Shown: in pieces, positions 44,401 to 55,366 of the stretch
Layout: the number at the start of each line of letters is the position of its first letter
How positions within the stretch are numbered: position 1 is the stretch's first letter
Assembly: GCA_049999805.1 (NCBI GenBank)
Contig: JBNGIO010006230.1
Span: forward strand, 67,494-131,493
Direction: 5' to 3'
DNA: 64,000 nt
From: Folioceros fuciformis
Lineage: Eukaryota > Anthocerotophyta > Anthocerotopsida > Anthocerotales
Made by a program: the position numbers and the translations under genes
The notes under the pieces: model-generated
The model's input: only the letters and a program-made list of their open reading frames with translations
What the model was told of the DNA's origin: nothing
The model's database searches: none

Positions 44401-45513
44401 TCACAAGGAAAGGGTATCATACACCAACCACCTCGAGAGGACATCACACCTCATTCTACTTCCAACCCACAACAAGCTATGTTTCTCTTATTGTCCGCAT
44501 TGCCATGGCTCGCCATATCTGGTTTCAAAAAACTAGAATATGATTAGCTAATGTCAAGATGAGGTGATCTTCTAAACCTTGGGACTAGATGATGTTCTGT
44601 AATGTATTTGGAACACTTAGGTGATCATCTACTTGCACTTGTATCAATATCCCACGTGCTATCCTCATATTCCACATCAAGACCTAAATCAATGTTCTGG
44701 TCTAGTAAGTGAGTGAGCCATGTTACATTGACAATGCAAACACGAGCTAGAGCATGCATCGTTTGACAGTGCAAGCCCGAGTCAATTGTGAGACACCCAT
44801 GGTTACTGCTCTCTTCAGAAAATGCTTGAACTGCTAAGTTCCTATCACAGGATGGCCCCTCATGTGAGGCTTGGTCATACTTGGTTATAACATGATGGCA
44901 GTAGTCACCAAACCATGTGCTGACCATCTATATGAATCAACTTCCAATAATTGGTCAACTATAATTGAATATTATTGGACACCATTGTTTTCATTGATGT
45001 CAATAACCTTACATGCAAGAATTGTGTGCAATTGTTAAGTATATGAGTACTACATAATGATCACATGAGAACCAAGTGGATAAGGAACTCCAACTATTTT
45101 CACACAACTCTAAGAAAGCCTTGTGCTACTTGTGCCCTAAACCCTACTTACAAAAGTAGTGCCCAACAAATTCATAACATGATCTACGATTAGGCTAGGG
45201 TTAGGGTATGACTACAACTTTATGGCAGCGCCGACACACCGGTTGAGGTAGGGTTAGGGTATGGAAAGCAAGTACCTTTTTCTATATGTTACACCTTCTA
45301 AGTCCGACTCCATCCATGAACTTTAATTTTATTGAGAGGTAAAATAAAATATTCAATTTTTTTGAATAATTATTTAAAATTAGTTTATGGAAAATGGATC
45401 TTATTTCTGAATCTAAGGATATTGTTTATCTAGACGTTTTCGGAGAAAGGATTTGATGGTTGTTGAATAAGGACAAGGACGACTGAAGCAGGTACGGGCT
45501 ACTAGGTACATCG
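41404..45513. other. AT-rich, gene-poor 4.1 kb
   Basis: No coding exon supported. Contents are a large hairpin (42126-42535), a 35-bp segment present twice (41839-41873 and 42308-42342), and a diverged direct repeat sharing TCCACAACATC at 44136 and 44248. Generally low-complexity AT-rich DNA follows. Base composition differs clearly from the flanking genes, as in old transposon debris. GGTTAGGGTA motifs occur near 45200 and 45250. Confidence 0.5.
42126..42535. repeat. Inverted repeat (about 180-bp arms, 45-bp loop)
   Basis: Left arm 42126-42308 starts TTTTCAATGAAAATC and ends CACCTCCATCATCGTTGG. Right arm 42356-42535 is its reverse complement with about 15% mismatches (for example CCAACGATGGAGGTGAATGC). 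The loop carries AAGGAGTTTGGATTGTAAAT, also found once 470 bp upstream. Transcribed RNA would fold into one long hairpin. A MITE or an inverted duplication of a gene piece are both possible. Confidence 0.8.
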
Positions 45514-46039
45514 TTACGTATGTTCAAAAGGACAAAGAAGAGAAAAAATAAAATAAAAGGAACAGAGGAATGGATGCGTGAGAGAAGGTCGGGTCATGGT
45601 TAAAGACGAATGTACAGAATAACAACCCGGTAGCTTTGCGTCCTGACGAGTCTCCAGAAATTGGGTGTAAGCGGTCCGGACTCCTGCTGTTCTTTCGTGA
45701 GAGCCGTCGGCTGATTCACCTCTTCTGGCGCTCGGTTGTGCTGCGCTTGGACTGTATCTCCGACTCTGGCTTATTGGAGCAGCCCCGGAGGAAAGCAGTT
45801 CTTGATACACGTATCTTTGGCCGGGAGGAGAGCGCGTTTTCTTGAGCTTGTGCTGAAGCAGAGCTATTGTTGTTGCAGCATTGTACTCTGCGCATTTGTT
45901 TGGGAAGAAGATGGTTCCGTGTGCTCCGCGGCGAAAAGCTTGCTGTTTGGAGTCGCAATTTGCAGCTGTTGTTGTGAAGAAGTGGGTGTGAGCCAAGAAG
46001 AGAGCCCGTGTGTACAGCCCGCCTGGCCTGGGAGTGCTC
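45514..46039. promoter_or_regulatory. Upstream region of the MBD-PHD gene
   Basis: GC content rises here after the AT-rich block. The sequence has no recognised coding exon and probably holds the promoter and leader of the gene starting at 46040. No TATA box was identified. Confidence 0.35.
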
Positions 46040-49000
46040 ATGGCAGACGCAGGGCAGCAAGAACCGCTTCGTGGGTACGACAGAAACCCAATCGGTGGCA
46101 GGACAGGACAGGGTGAGCCCTTCTGTCCCCCGGGATGGACCTGGAGAACAGGCAACAGGGTGCAAGACATGTATTTCACAGCGCCAGGGCCCAATGGCGA
46201 GAGGTTTCGCTCTAAGACCGAGCTCAAAGTGTACTTGGACAAGCTGCCTGACGGCCCTCGGATGGAGGACTTCCACTGGAAGGCCCCTGCTTATTGTAAG
46301 TTTCGTCTTGCTGTTACACTGGTTGTTGCTCTGGGCGACTGGTTCATTGGGTTGTGCTGGATAAGTGAATGTGATACATGGTCGGAGTGAACGAACTGAG
46401 CGGAGCCCAGTGTTTGTTGTGTTTACTTGCGAAATGTCCATACGGAGATGCTGATTTTTCGGGCGCACAGATCTGAAGACAGGGGAAGTGCCTGGGGTGC
46501 CGTACAACATGAGACCCCGGGGTNNNNNNNNNNNNNNNNNNNNNNNNNNNNNNNNNNNNNNNNNNNNNNNNNNNNNNNNNNNNNNNNNNNNNNNNNNNNN
46601 NNNNNNNNNNNNNNNNNNNNNNNNNNNNNNNNNNNNNNNNNNNNNNNNNNNNNNNNNNNNNNNNNNNNNNNNNNNNNNNNNNNNNNNNNNNNNNNNNNNN
46701 NNNNNNNNNNNNNNNNNNNNNNNNNNNNNNNNNNNNNNNNNNNNNNNNNNNNNNNNNNNNNNNNNNNNNNNNNNNNNNNNNNNNNNNNNNNNNNNNNNNN
46801 NNNNNNNNNNNNNNNNNNNNNNNNNNNNNNNNNNNNNNNNNNNNNNNNNNNNNNNNNNNNNNNNNNNNNNNNNNNNNNNNNNNNNNNNNNNNNNNNNNNN
46901 NNNNNNNNNNNNNNNNNNNNNNNGTGCAGGAAGAGGTGGTAGAGGGAGGGGTGGGTACAAACGGAAAGCTGTAGAAGATCTTGATCGGACTGCTGCAATG
47001 GATCTTGACGAGGAAGAGAAGAAAGCCAAGCTGAAAGATGTAGCGAGGAAGACGCTCATGGTAGAGTTCTTGCCTTGTCCGTTGCTGCAGATATGTGAGA
47101 GCTGAAAAGTGCCTTCTGACGCTCTTGAGCCTTCACTACAGGTTAGTTCCACATTCAGTACTGAACCCAAGATTGAACCTCAGGCCTACACTTCACTGCC
47201 ATTTCTGTCGCGGGACCGGGCTGATGGCGGCAATGCCACCGTCGAGCAGGCCATGGTTCCGCTTGCCCTCCCCGCTCCAGCTAAGAGGAAACGGGGCAGG
47301 CCTCGGTCGTCGGTGGACGATCACTCATTTACCACCATCCTTTCAACGGTGACGAGTTATAAATGGCTCACAGACACAAGCGACGACCTTCGAAGGTTTA
47401 TGGAAGAGGCAGAACATTTGGGGCAGAGAAGTGAAGAGGAAATGCTCGAGTATCGGAGGCTGCTGCTGTCCAGGACTCATGATGCAGTTAGCATGAGGAG
47501 ATACACCAAGCCTGTGCTTCACACTTTCGTCCGAATCTTGAGGAACGAGGAAGCACCTGACTTTTTGGGAAGACTTGATCTTGCTGATTTGTGCTGCAAC
47601 TGGAACTGTAAGCACAAACGGTACTTCTGCTTACTAGAGGAGGGCAGAATTCAAGGTATGAGGCAGTGCAGGATGGACAAGGAGCCGTTCACCAGTGCCA
47701 GGCTTGACAAAGAGACCTTGTGGAGGCTCATGGGGGCTGAGGACGAAGCTACGGCCTATCCCTCACAGAATGGAGGGATGGCCGCAGGTGTTGACACCGT
47801 TCAGACACGGGAGGAGACGAACACGAAGCTGGAACAAGCTGATGAGTGTTCCTCACTATCCAAGGGTGGGGAGTTTGAGCCCGTCAGTGAGGGTCGGAGG
47901 ACAAGAAGGAATGCACAACGAGCAAATGTGTGCTTTTGTAAAGCTTGTACTAGCGAGGCTAAGTTCTGTCGGGGGTGTGTGTGTGGAATATGCAATACAC
48001 TTGCTTCTCCTGCAGAGTCTTGGAGGGTCGTCAAGTGTACCAGCTGCCAGCATCTGTTTCATTTGGATTGTGCCGTTGAGACAAAATGTGCTGGAGTAGT
48101 GAAAGAAGTTGCGCTGGATGTGGAGTTTTTCTGTTCCCTTTGCAACTGCAAGACGGACCTGTTTCCTTTCTGGAGGGAGAGAGTACATGGAGCTATAGCA
48201 AGCAAGGATGTAGCCAGCCTTGAGAAGCACATACGGTCTGCTGTCACTGTGTTGAGAGGGTCACAAAGGAATCACTATGCTCCTCTCCATGAAAGAATGG
48301 AGGAGGCGTATAACGTGCTTTTGCAGGGTTCCAACTATCCGGAAGTGTACTGCTTGTTACAACAAATTGAGCAACAGCTTGACTCTCTTGGAGTTAATCA
48401 GCTGACTGCTGGTAATGTTTTAACTTCAATTTTAGTGTCCTATTGTCTCATTCCTGTTAGGTTCCTTCGTTGTGGCCACAAATCGGATTGTGATGCCTGT
48501 AAGCTCTCTGTTTGTTTGTACAGGTGACAGCAATGCGTCGGTTCCCGACCTGCAACAGAGTGAAAAGGAGTTACTTGAGCTGGAGGTCAGAGTATTCCAT
48601 CTCCAAAAACTTGCAGATGAAGATCATAAAGAGTGGAGCGAAAGAGAGAAGGTTGCAGATGCAAAGAGGTTGTGCTTCCTGGAGGCGGAGGAGCATTGGA
48701 AGCAGGCAGCGGATGCTGCAAAAGAAAAGTGTGAAAAGGCTTCTGCATCCCGGCTACTTGTACATAAAGAAAAGCAGAGGCTGACGGCGCTCAGAGAAAG
48801 AGCCGAGCCTCTAGTATTTACTGCAGCAGAGTTGGAAGCCAAGAACCAGGTGATGCAAGGGGAGTATCGAGAGCTGGAAAGGCTGGAGAGAGAACTGAGA
48901 GAATTGGACCAGACTGATGCAGTAGGCATCAGTAAGTTGCAGGATCGAATTGCAATCCAACAGATCAGAGTTAATGCATCGCGGGCCAGGTTTGGTAAGC

Positions 49001-49077
49001 TGCTGAATATCGCGAAGCTGCGGAACGCTACACATTTGGTATGCCACCACTCCGAGGACTTCGTAATGGGTTCTTGA
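46040..49077 (+). CDS. Methyl-CpG-binding-domain, AT-hook and PHD-finger chromatin protein (internal gap)
   Basis: Exons seen: 46040-46295, 46471-46523 (runs into the gap), about 46931-47060, 47142-48411 and 48524-49077. Residues 30-85 read as an MBD-like domain (FCPPGWTWRTG, then YFTAPGPNGERFRSKTELKVYL). After the gap comes an Arg/Gly run, then an AT-hook (KRKRGRPRSS). Next is a conserved Cys-rich stretch (LCCNWNCKHKRYFC), then an OBERON-type PHD finger (CFCKACTSEAKFCRGCVCGIC, TSCQHLFHLDC, FFCSLCNCK), and a C-terminal coiled coil.

It should act in the nucleus on methylated or histone-marked chromatin. The 400-N gap hides an unknown part of the chain. The last exon may instead splice at 48993 (GTAAG) to an acceptor at 49195, ending at 49304; I cannot decide. 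ATG 46040 opens MADAGQQEP; no in-frame upstream ATG was found. Confidence 0.85.
46524..46923. other. Assembly gap (400 N) inside the MBD-PHD gene
   Basis: Run of N; true size unknown. It removes the chain between MRPRG and the Arg/Gly run. Confidence 0.95.
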
Positions 49078-49566
49078 AAGAGCTTTAATGCTTTTACGGG
49101 TGTCTGACTTCTCTCTAAGGGCAGAGGGTGTGCTTGACCTACGCAAAAAGAAATGTCACAATGACCAACGCTAACGCATCTGCTGTGTTTGCAGGACACC
49201 CAGGCTTGATGGAACTCATTTTTGGCACTAACATGTTGCACCTCGTCATCTGTGCCTGGGTCACAGTTGTTTTTGCATCCAAGAAGATGAGTTGCACTGG
49301 TTAGAGAGCCACGCCACGTCGCAGCAATTTGTTATGCCTGGTCCCTGAGGACAAGCAGCAATCAGCTGGGCATGTGGCTAGGCTCTGAACACTCACTGAT
49401 ATAACATTTTGGTGGTTGTCACTTGCCATCTGTAGTCTACTGCAGACTGTGTCGTATAGGTCTTCTGTCCTGAACGACTTTTTGAGCATACCTGTGTCAC
49501 CTCAAAACATCAGCACATCAGCAGGCGGCGGTTACCTGGCCTGGCCTTTGTTGTAGTTGCGGCTGT
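49078..49566. other. Convergent intergenic region
   Basis: Lies between two stop codons. May hold an alternative last exon of the MBD-PHD gene (49196-49304) and both 3' UTRs. Nothing else seen. Confidence 0.4.
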
Positions 49567-51125
49567 CTATGACGACAGGTTCCGTGCTCCTCTCTTTTTT
49601 TCACGCCTATCTTTCTTCTTATTCATTTGTGACTTCAACCAAGCCGTTCCCACACCGTCTTCTTCCTCTTCGAAGGGAAGTTTCCAGTCCTCCTTGTGTT
49701 CCGTAACGGTATTCAGCTCCCCAGGATCAGCATCCCTCGAACTCCCCACAGACAACATGTCACTCCTCCCACGCCCCTTTTTCCGCTTCCTCGAATCTCT
49801 GAGTGTCGATTGAGAACTCTGCCAACGCAAAGTGGCATCGGTTTGGAGGGAACCCGTCCTAGATTGTTTTTTTTTGCTTCCACGACTCCGAGCTGCCTGA
49901 CTCTTGGCTTCCTGACTCTCGAGCACTGCAAGAAAGCGCACGCAACTTGGATTGGACAACCTATCGGAATCGGGAAAGTAACTTCCGAACTCCCTCACTC
50001 TCGTGCACCTCCCTTACCAGAGACACCAGCCTCACTTTCTTCAAGGCCTGTCACAGTGCTTGCATCGCCAGCCACCTCCACCTCCGGAGAGACATGGGTT
50101 ACCCGCCCTCCAGATGACTCAGGGGACTTTTCATCCACATCAGACAGTGGAAGAGATTCAGCGAACTCCGTCTTCGCGGGTCCCGAGAGAGCAGATTCAG
50201 GTTCCTCTCTTTCATCATCATCTAGTTTTGAATCCTCAGAGGAAAATCTCTTTCCCAACTTTTTCCTCATATCTTTCGTGGACCCGGCCTTCTTCTTCTT
50301 CTTCCGAGATTTCTTCTTCTGAGTCCTGGCCTCGGATCGCAACCCATCTCCACGGCTTTGCTCTCGGTTGCGCAGCGGCTTGGATTGGGACTTCCAAGCC
50401 TCCATCTCTTTCGACACCATGGCGTCCCGGACATCGCCATAGTCAGGATCGAAAGCAGAATGAGAGACAGACTCGGCGACAGCACTCGAATCCACCTTCC
50501 CGTCACCGGACAACCCAAAAACCTTGACGACTCGATCCACAGGGATTTTGACGGACTTCTCACCCTCAGGGACGCTGTGAAGGGTCCGGAACAGTCCCAC
50601 TATCAAACCCACAGTGAGGAACCATCCAAAAACGGGAAGCGCAGTCTCGGAGTAAAAGGTCTGCGAGACCAGGTTCTCCCACCTCCAGGGTCGCAACCTT
50701 TTCTGCCATGTGCGCAACTGCCAGATGGGATTCCCTTCCTTCATCTGCACTCTTGCTCCCGCAGAAGGGATGACGGATTGTGCTAGCGCCTTCTGCGTGA
50801 CGGGGGGATAGACCACGTTCTAGGATGTAGAGGACAGCGTTGCGGCGGAGAAGGTTCCCAGGGTTAGAGGGAGTGGACAACCAGCCAAGATGGCAGAGAC
50901 CTCCATGCGAATTGACGCGCTCTTCCAAGGAGAACCCCTGGCGACAGATGTGAACCAACTCCCCGGAGACGAGGCGCGTACCTGTAGACTGTCACTTTCG
51001 TCATTACATGCACATGCTGCTGCAGAGGACGTACACGCTGAGTGAGAGGGGAAATAAGGCACCAACCCTTTGGGCCTCTGGTACGGCCACCGACCAGTGT
51101 GTTTAGCCTTGAAACTGGTTGTCAC
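49567..51125 (-). CDS. Lysine-rich protein with one membrane segment, unknown family
   Basis: Proposed exons 51125-50982, 50819-50018 and 49925-49567 encode 434 residues in phase. Exon 1 is rich in Ser/Ala/basic residues, as in an organelle transit peptide. Exon 2 opens with VVYPPVTQKALAQS. It holds one hydrophobic segment (ALPVFGWFLTVGLIVGLF, about residues 105-122), followed by an ordered stretch (VKIPVDRVVKVFGLSGDG). The remainder is highly charged, with KKKSRKKKKK and acid-Ser blocks, and ends KKKDRREKKRGARNLSS. An alternative start in exon 2 (MKEGNPIWQL) would drop the leader. The shape suggests a tail-exposed membrane anchor, perhaps in a plastid envelope or ER. I do not recognise the family. 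It lies head-to-tail behind RPL14, 147 bp away. Confidence 0.6.
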
Positions 51126-51189
51126 GCATCAAATAAGCTGAAGCTTTATGTCTTTGGAGCAAAAATACAACCTCAAACTATCTACAGGC

Positions 51190-51385
51190 TTAAGCCTTCT
51201 CCTTCTTCAGCTTCGACCGTCTTCTTCTCAGCTCCGACCACCTTCTTCTTCAGCTCCGACCCTCTTCGTCTTCAGCTCCGACCTTCTACTTCAGCTTCGA
51301 CCTTCTTCTTCGGCTTCGACCTTCGTCTTCGGCTTCCACCTTCTTTTGCAGGTGCGTCCTTCTTCTTCAGCTTCGACAACTCGCG
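51190..51385 (-). repeat. Imperfect 15-18-bp tandem repeat in the RPL14 tail and 3' UTR
   Basis: On the minus strand the unit reads roughly GGTCGAAGCTGAAGAAGAAG. It spans the stop codon at 51274-51272. Beyond the stop, the same frame remains open for 30 more codons with the same Lys/Glu-rich pattern, which suggests the stop arose or moved within an expanding repeat. Confidence 0.8.
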
Positions 51386-52135
51386 CTTGATAATACTGGC
51401 CCTCTGCAAACAGCCACAAACGAGCCATCGGGACACGTACGACTGGCAACTGGGCTTGATCCGTCTATCGGATGTTCAACGAGACGCACCTTGACCCGCG
51501 CTACCATGACTTTGTAACGATCAAAATCGTTCAGTGCAGCTCGCTTCTTCCTAACAAGAAGCTTTCGTCCCCACGAACTAGTCTCCCACTTCTCCGCCAC
51601 ATCTGCTCGATGAAGCGCACATCACAAAGTGAGGTACACAGCAGAGTCGAACCTGGCCCAAAAAAAAAAGAAAAAGCGTTGGAGTACTGAGGATGATGAC
51701 GCCCTACTTCCTGTAACAATGGCCTCCTTCAGCGTCTTCTTGTTGGGGTTCCGAGGGATCTCAATCTTGATATCTGTCAAAGACAACCTCTTGAAGTTGA
51801 TCTGTGTCCTCACAATGTCGGGCGCATCAATCAAGGCCTGCGCCAAACACCACGGATGCTGCCACTTCAGGTCGCTTGCAATCTATGGTTAGAATTTTGA
51901 AGGCCACAAATTCATGTTCTTCTCAGTCCCGAGATGACTCAGCAAGGTTGCGTACCCGGTTTTGGTCGAGCACGTCGACAATCACCACCAGTTTCCCATA
52001 CTGCGGCCCGTAGTTGACTAGGGCAACCCTCCCAATCTCCACATACCGTCTGAAAGGCTGCACGCACAACGACAAGAATTCTCGTCAACCGTAGGCAGCA
52101 GCGCAATCCAAGGCCTGCGTATGAAGGCTCACCAT
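51272..52135 (-). CDS. RPL14: 60S ribosomal protein L14 (eL14)
   Basis: Exons 52135-52133 (only the ATG codon), 52057-51956, 51837-51708, 51602-51490 and 51403-51272 give 159 residues. Plant eL14 is about 134. Conserved text is [76 protein letters not shown] and [12 protein letters not shown]. The protein is part of the large cytosolic ribosomal subunit and binds rRNA. The extra 25 residues after [11 protein letters not shown] are Ser/Arg/Lys-rich and come from a tandem repeat (see repeat at 51190-51385). An ATG-only first coding exon is common in ribosomal protein genes. A telomere-like motif lies about 80 bp upstream. Confidence 0.95.
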
Positions 52136-52209
52136 GACTGCGAAGCTGGAGGAACGCGGCGAAGGACTCGGAGGATCCAAACGAAGAGGAGCTTGCTAGT
52201 GCCGGCTGT

Positions 52210-52232
52210 TCAGCTTTAGGGTAGGGTATCGT
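52210..52232 (-). promoter_or_regulatory. Telo-box-like motif upstream of RPL14
   Basis: On the minus strand: ATACCCTACCCTAAAGC. It holds ACCCTAAA, the core of the plant telo-box, about 80 bp before the ATG-only exon. Such motifs are typical of plant ribosomal protein promoters. Confidence 0.55.
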
Positions 52233-52471
52233 TTAGGTTGTCAGTCCCGGTAGCTGCAATACATATAACCTATTTAGGTCACCCGGGATTTGTTTAATTT
52301 TGGCTGTAGTTAGGTGCTGAATGCGTGGTATATACGTATTGAGATGTGTAGATTGTTCTGGGCTGCGTCTGTGTGTGGATTGTATCCATGCCCGTAGCCC
52401 GGCACAAGTCTGCTTTGATTTGAGCCGCACACCATGTGGCCAGAGGCAGATTTGGGCTGCCTGGCTCAAAA

Positions 52472-53145
52472 TCAAGGGAGGTGACTTGTTGTCTTCTGGA
52501 CTATCATTACGAAGTATTCATGGTTGTGGCTTGGTGTAATGATGATTTCGTGAACCTTGGTTCGCACTCTCAGGAGTATCACATCGTCCTGCCACAGCAG
52601 AGATTTCAGTCGTTGCTGAGGCTCATGGGATGCACGAACTGTGTGCGGGGTGGACAGCACATCAGCGATGGAAACAAAATCACCTCAGGATTGGCAATCT
52701 TGGTCAGATCTCTAGACTGAAGTGCCAGCGGCGTCATGTATGAAGCAAACTGCTGACATCAAAGATAGTCAGACCAGGTTGTGTGGATACGAAGGGTTGC
52801 AACGTTGCCCAACGGGACTAACCTGCATAGTAGTTGCAGTGTCCATCGTGCTTTTGAGTGGGATGCCAATGCTGTTTGCTATGATAGTCCCGATTATTCC
52901 TTTGTGAGAACCTATTCTCTTGATGGTCTCTTCAACTTCGTACTGGACAAGATGTACCCTGCGATTAGTTCTTACTGGACTAGCCAGAGGTGGGAGTACA
53001 GCTTATGGCTGCTCAATTTTCTTTCAAAGCAGGGCGGATGTCCATTTCAGTGACTGGGATAGGTTCTTACCTTAGCGTCGGCCAATTGCTTCTTCCGGGC
53101 CTTCTCTTCCTCCAATTCCCTCAACAATGCCTCCCTTTCCTCCAT
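52472..53145 (-). CDS. DYNLRB: Dynein light chain, roadblock/LC7 family
   Basis: Exons 53145-53071, 52942-52823, 52749-52684 and 52588-52472 encode 125 residues in phase. The roadblock fold is clear: [32 protein letters not shown], then [12 protein letters not shown], and [19 protein letters not shown] with the closing strand YFVMIVQ. LC7 proteins bind dynein intermediate chains in axonemal and cytoplasmic dynein. Flowering plants lack dyneins, so this gene indicates flagellated sperm. The first exon ([19 protein letters not shown]) adds a charged helix of about 25 residues not present in the short family members. Another upstream coding exon is unlikely because the phase does not fit. It lies 624 bp from the divergent YbaK gene. 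Confidence 0.92.
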
Positions 53146-53768
53146 TCTTTAGAGCATACCATGCCAGCCGATTATGAATGAAGGTCACACACTACACATT
53201 TGCTCGGTGTGCTGCTACGTACGGAGGTAGCTGGAATTATGTTACCTTGGCTACGCTGCTCTATCCGTTTTGCTGGATTCTCTCGGCCTTCTATGCCAAA
53301 TGGTCTGATTAGCTCAGGACGCTGCTGCCTGAGATTGGGAGTGGCCAGGAGGAGGAGCAGCAGGTAGTAATCGATGAATCGACTCTTCGCGCAGTCGCTG
53401 CGTCTCATTTTTGTTCCCGCCAAGAAGAGGAAGTGGTAGAAGCTCTCTCACTGCTTGGAGAAAGTCTTGTCTCTGCTTTTGGGTGGGGCTTGTGATGTTT
53501 TCCCAAATATGGCAGGACGGGATTGCGATCTCCAAGAGCCGCAGGATTCTCGTATCGAGCGCTGTAGCGGAGCAGAAATTACCGGTGTGAAAGGGAAGGC
53601 GATTTCCGTCCCCGCTGTTCCCGGGGTGCTACGCAACACGGTCCGTTGCTCGTACGTGACAACTCCCGCTTTGCGTGCTGTTTGAATGTTGTTTGGACTT
53701 CTTGGAAAGCACACTCTCCATCACACACACGCCAAAAGGAGAAGGTCGGGTCGGGCATTTGAGAAACG
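53146..53768. promoter_or_regulatory. Divergent promoter region, roadblock and YbaK genes
   Basis: 623 bp between two start codons. Minus-strand open frames here (53172-53423) do not fit in phase and are probably leader. No TATA box recognised. Confidence 0.45.
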
Positions 53769-55045
53769 ATGGATGCAGACGAAGAGGCCCTGCACGCCCT
53801 CCAGCGTCGGCAGGAAAGGATTCTGGACGACATTGGCCGCTTTGCTGCCAGCGTAGGCTGCGAGGAACTTTCACCAGAGCTACTGCAGCTTGAGGTGCGC
53901 CAGGCTCTGCTCTCAGAGGGCATTGGGTCGACTTGGGGCAAGATTGGTGTCCCATCCGATGACCCTGCGTGGGACAAGCAAGGGCGGATATTTGAGGAGA
54001 GATTAGCTGCCGAGCAACGGGACACAGAGGGAACCCTGTCGCAGAAAGGTGTGGTTATTGCTGAAGAGCCTGAGACCACACCTAAGCTTTCAGGAGGACA
54101 GCCGGACAGCTTGGATGGCAGTGAATCGAACACTAGGGTTTTAGATGACACAGTTGAACATTTAGCTGCGGTTACCATCTCACCTGACCATCTGGGAACG
54201 CCGGACGGGCCTGGTGTGGAGGTCCAGCTGAGGAAAATTTTGGGGGCAGGAGGCGTCACTGACTTCCGGTTTGTGAGAGTACCGGAGGATTACTACAGTA
54301 GATCCTTCCAAGAGCGACGGGACTTGCTAGGAGCAGCATCCATTTTTCACCTGTGCAAGAGTATCGTCATGGTTCCTCTCCTTCAACCGTGGACCTTGTG
54401 TGCTACATATGTACTTGTGCTCTCTTCAGAAAACAGCAGCCTGCTGGTGTCTCGTAATGTTTGGTGTCCTCGTCGTGGAATGCGCAGATAAATACCCAGG
54501 GCCATATTCGAGATTGCAGTGTTCCTAGGAACTCCAAGTTCTACCTGATTGTGGTGCAGTACTGCGCCCGCCTGAACGCGGAGAAATTGAGGCATTTTAT
54601 TTACTCCCTGAACAATGGGGAAATACCCAAGAAAAGATTCAACTGTGAGTGCGCATGTGGCACATGGAGTACGGGGTCAGCGTGCTGATGTACGTTTCCT
54701 GGGGGTTGGAGTGACAACTGTTTTATGTGTTGTGCAGTTAGGCTGGCATCTGAACAAGACTCTCTGCTCCTGACGGGATATGGGCACAACGCCGTCACAC
54801 CAATTGGAATGAACACTAGAATTCCGGTATAATTGGGTTTCTCCTGTTCCCTGGAATATGAGTAGTGGGAATGGGCACTCATGTCATTTTTGGCTCGTCT
54901 CGTTCAGGTGATTCTATCAGATGCGATACTTAAGCTCAAGCCAGACTTTTTCTGGCTGGGTGGCGGGGAAGTGGACCTCAAACTTGGTATCAGAACCGGT
55001 GAATTCGTTAACTTACTGCAACCGTTTGTTGCAGATTGCACATGA
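53769..55045 (+). CDS. YbaK/aminoacyl-tRNA deacylase-like protein
   Basis: Exons 53769-54371, 54488-54644, 54738-54826 and 54908-55045 encode 328 residues. The C-terminal half (about 190-325) is the YbaK/prolyl-tRNA-deacylase-like fold: CKSIVM at the first junction, NSKFYLIVVQYCARLNAEKL, IPKKRFNFRLAS across an intron, GYGHNAVTPIGM, and FFWLGGGEVDLKLGI. Bacterial relatives hydrolyse mischarged aminoacyl-tRNA. Eukaryotic members like this have an N-terminal extension and an unproven substrate. The N-terminal 190 residues start with a helix (EEALHALQRRQERILDDI) and an acidic low-complexity middle. The known plant members share the NGEIPKKRFN phrase. ATG 53769 has no in-frame competitor upstream. 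Confidence 0.88.
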
Positions 55046-55366
55046 TTCCAATAATTGTTCAAGTTAGTGCAGCCCTTCTAGAACACAAATACAAAGGGTC
55101 TAGAAATAAATGAGGTTCTTCAGCTTTCAATGATCTGCCAAATTGAATAAGCCGGTCCCGACTGCATCACATACCTTCGCTGGAGCATGTGCTAAGAGTG
55201 AGATTGGATTCCAACTTGACCTGTCCAGAGCCATCTCTTACTTGTAGGCTTATAATGGGGTCCCTCTCTTCCCAGTGTACCTACAAGAGCACAACGGTGC
55301 CTCCTGTGACTAACATGCTCGAATTCTTAGAGGTACAAAAATCATGCCTTCGAGTAGTCATGGCAT
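55046..55366. other. Convergent intergenic region
   Basis: 321 bp between two stop codons (YbaK + and PhoD -). Nothing recognised. Confidence 0.5.

Noticed and set aside
53172-53423. Upstream coding exon of the roadblock gene
   Set aside because: Its splice phase would shift the next exon into a stop, so it was left as leader sequence.
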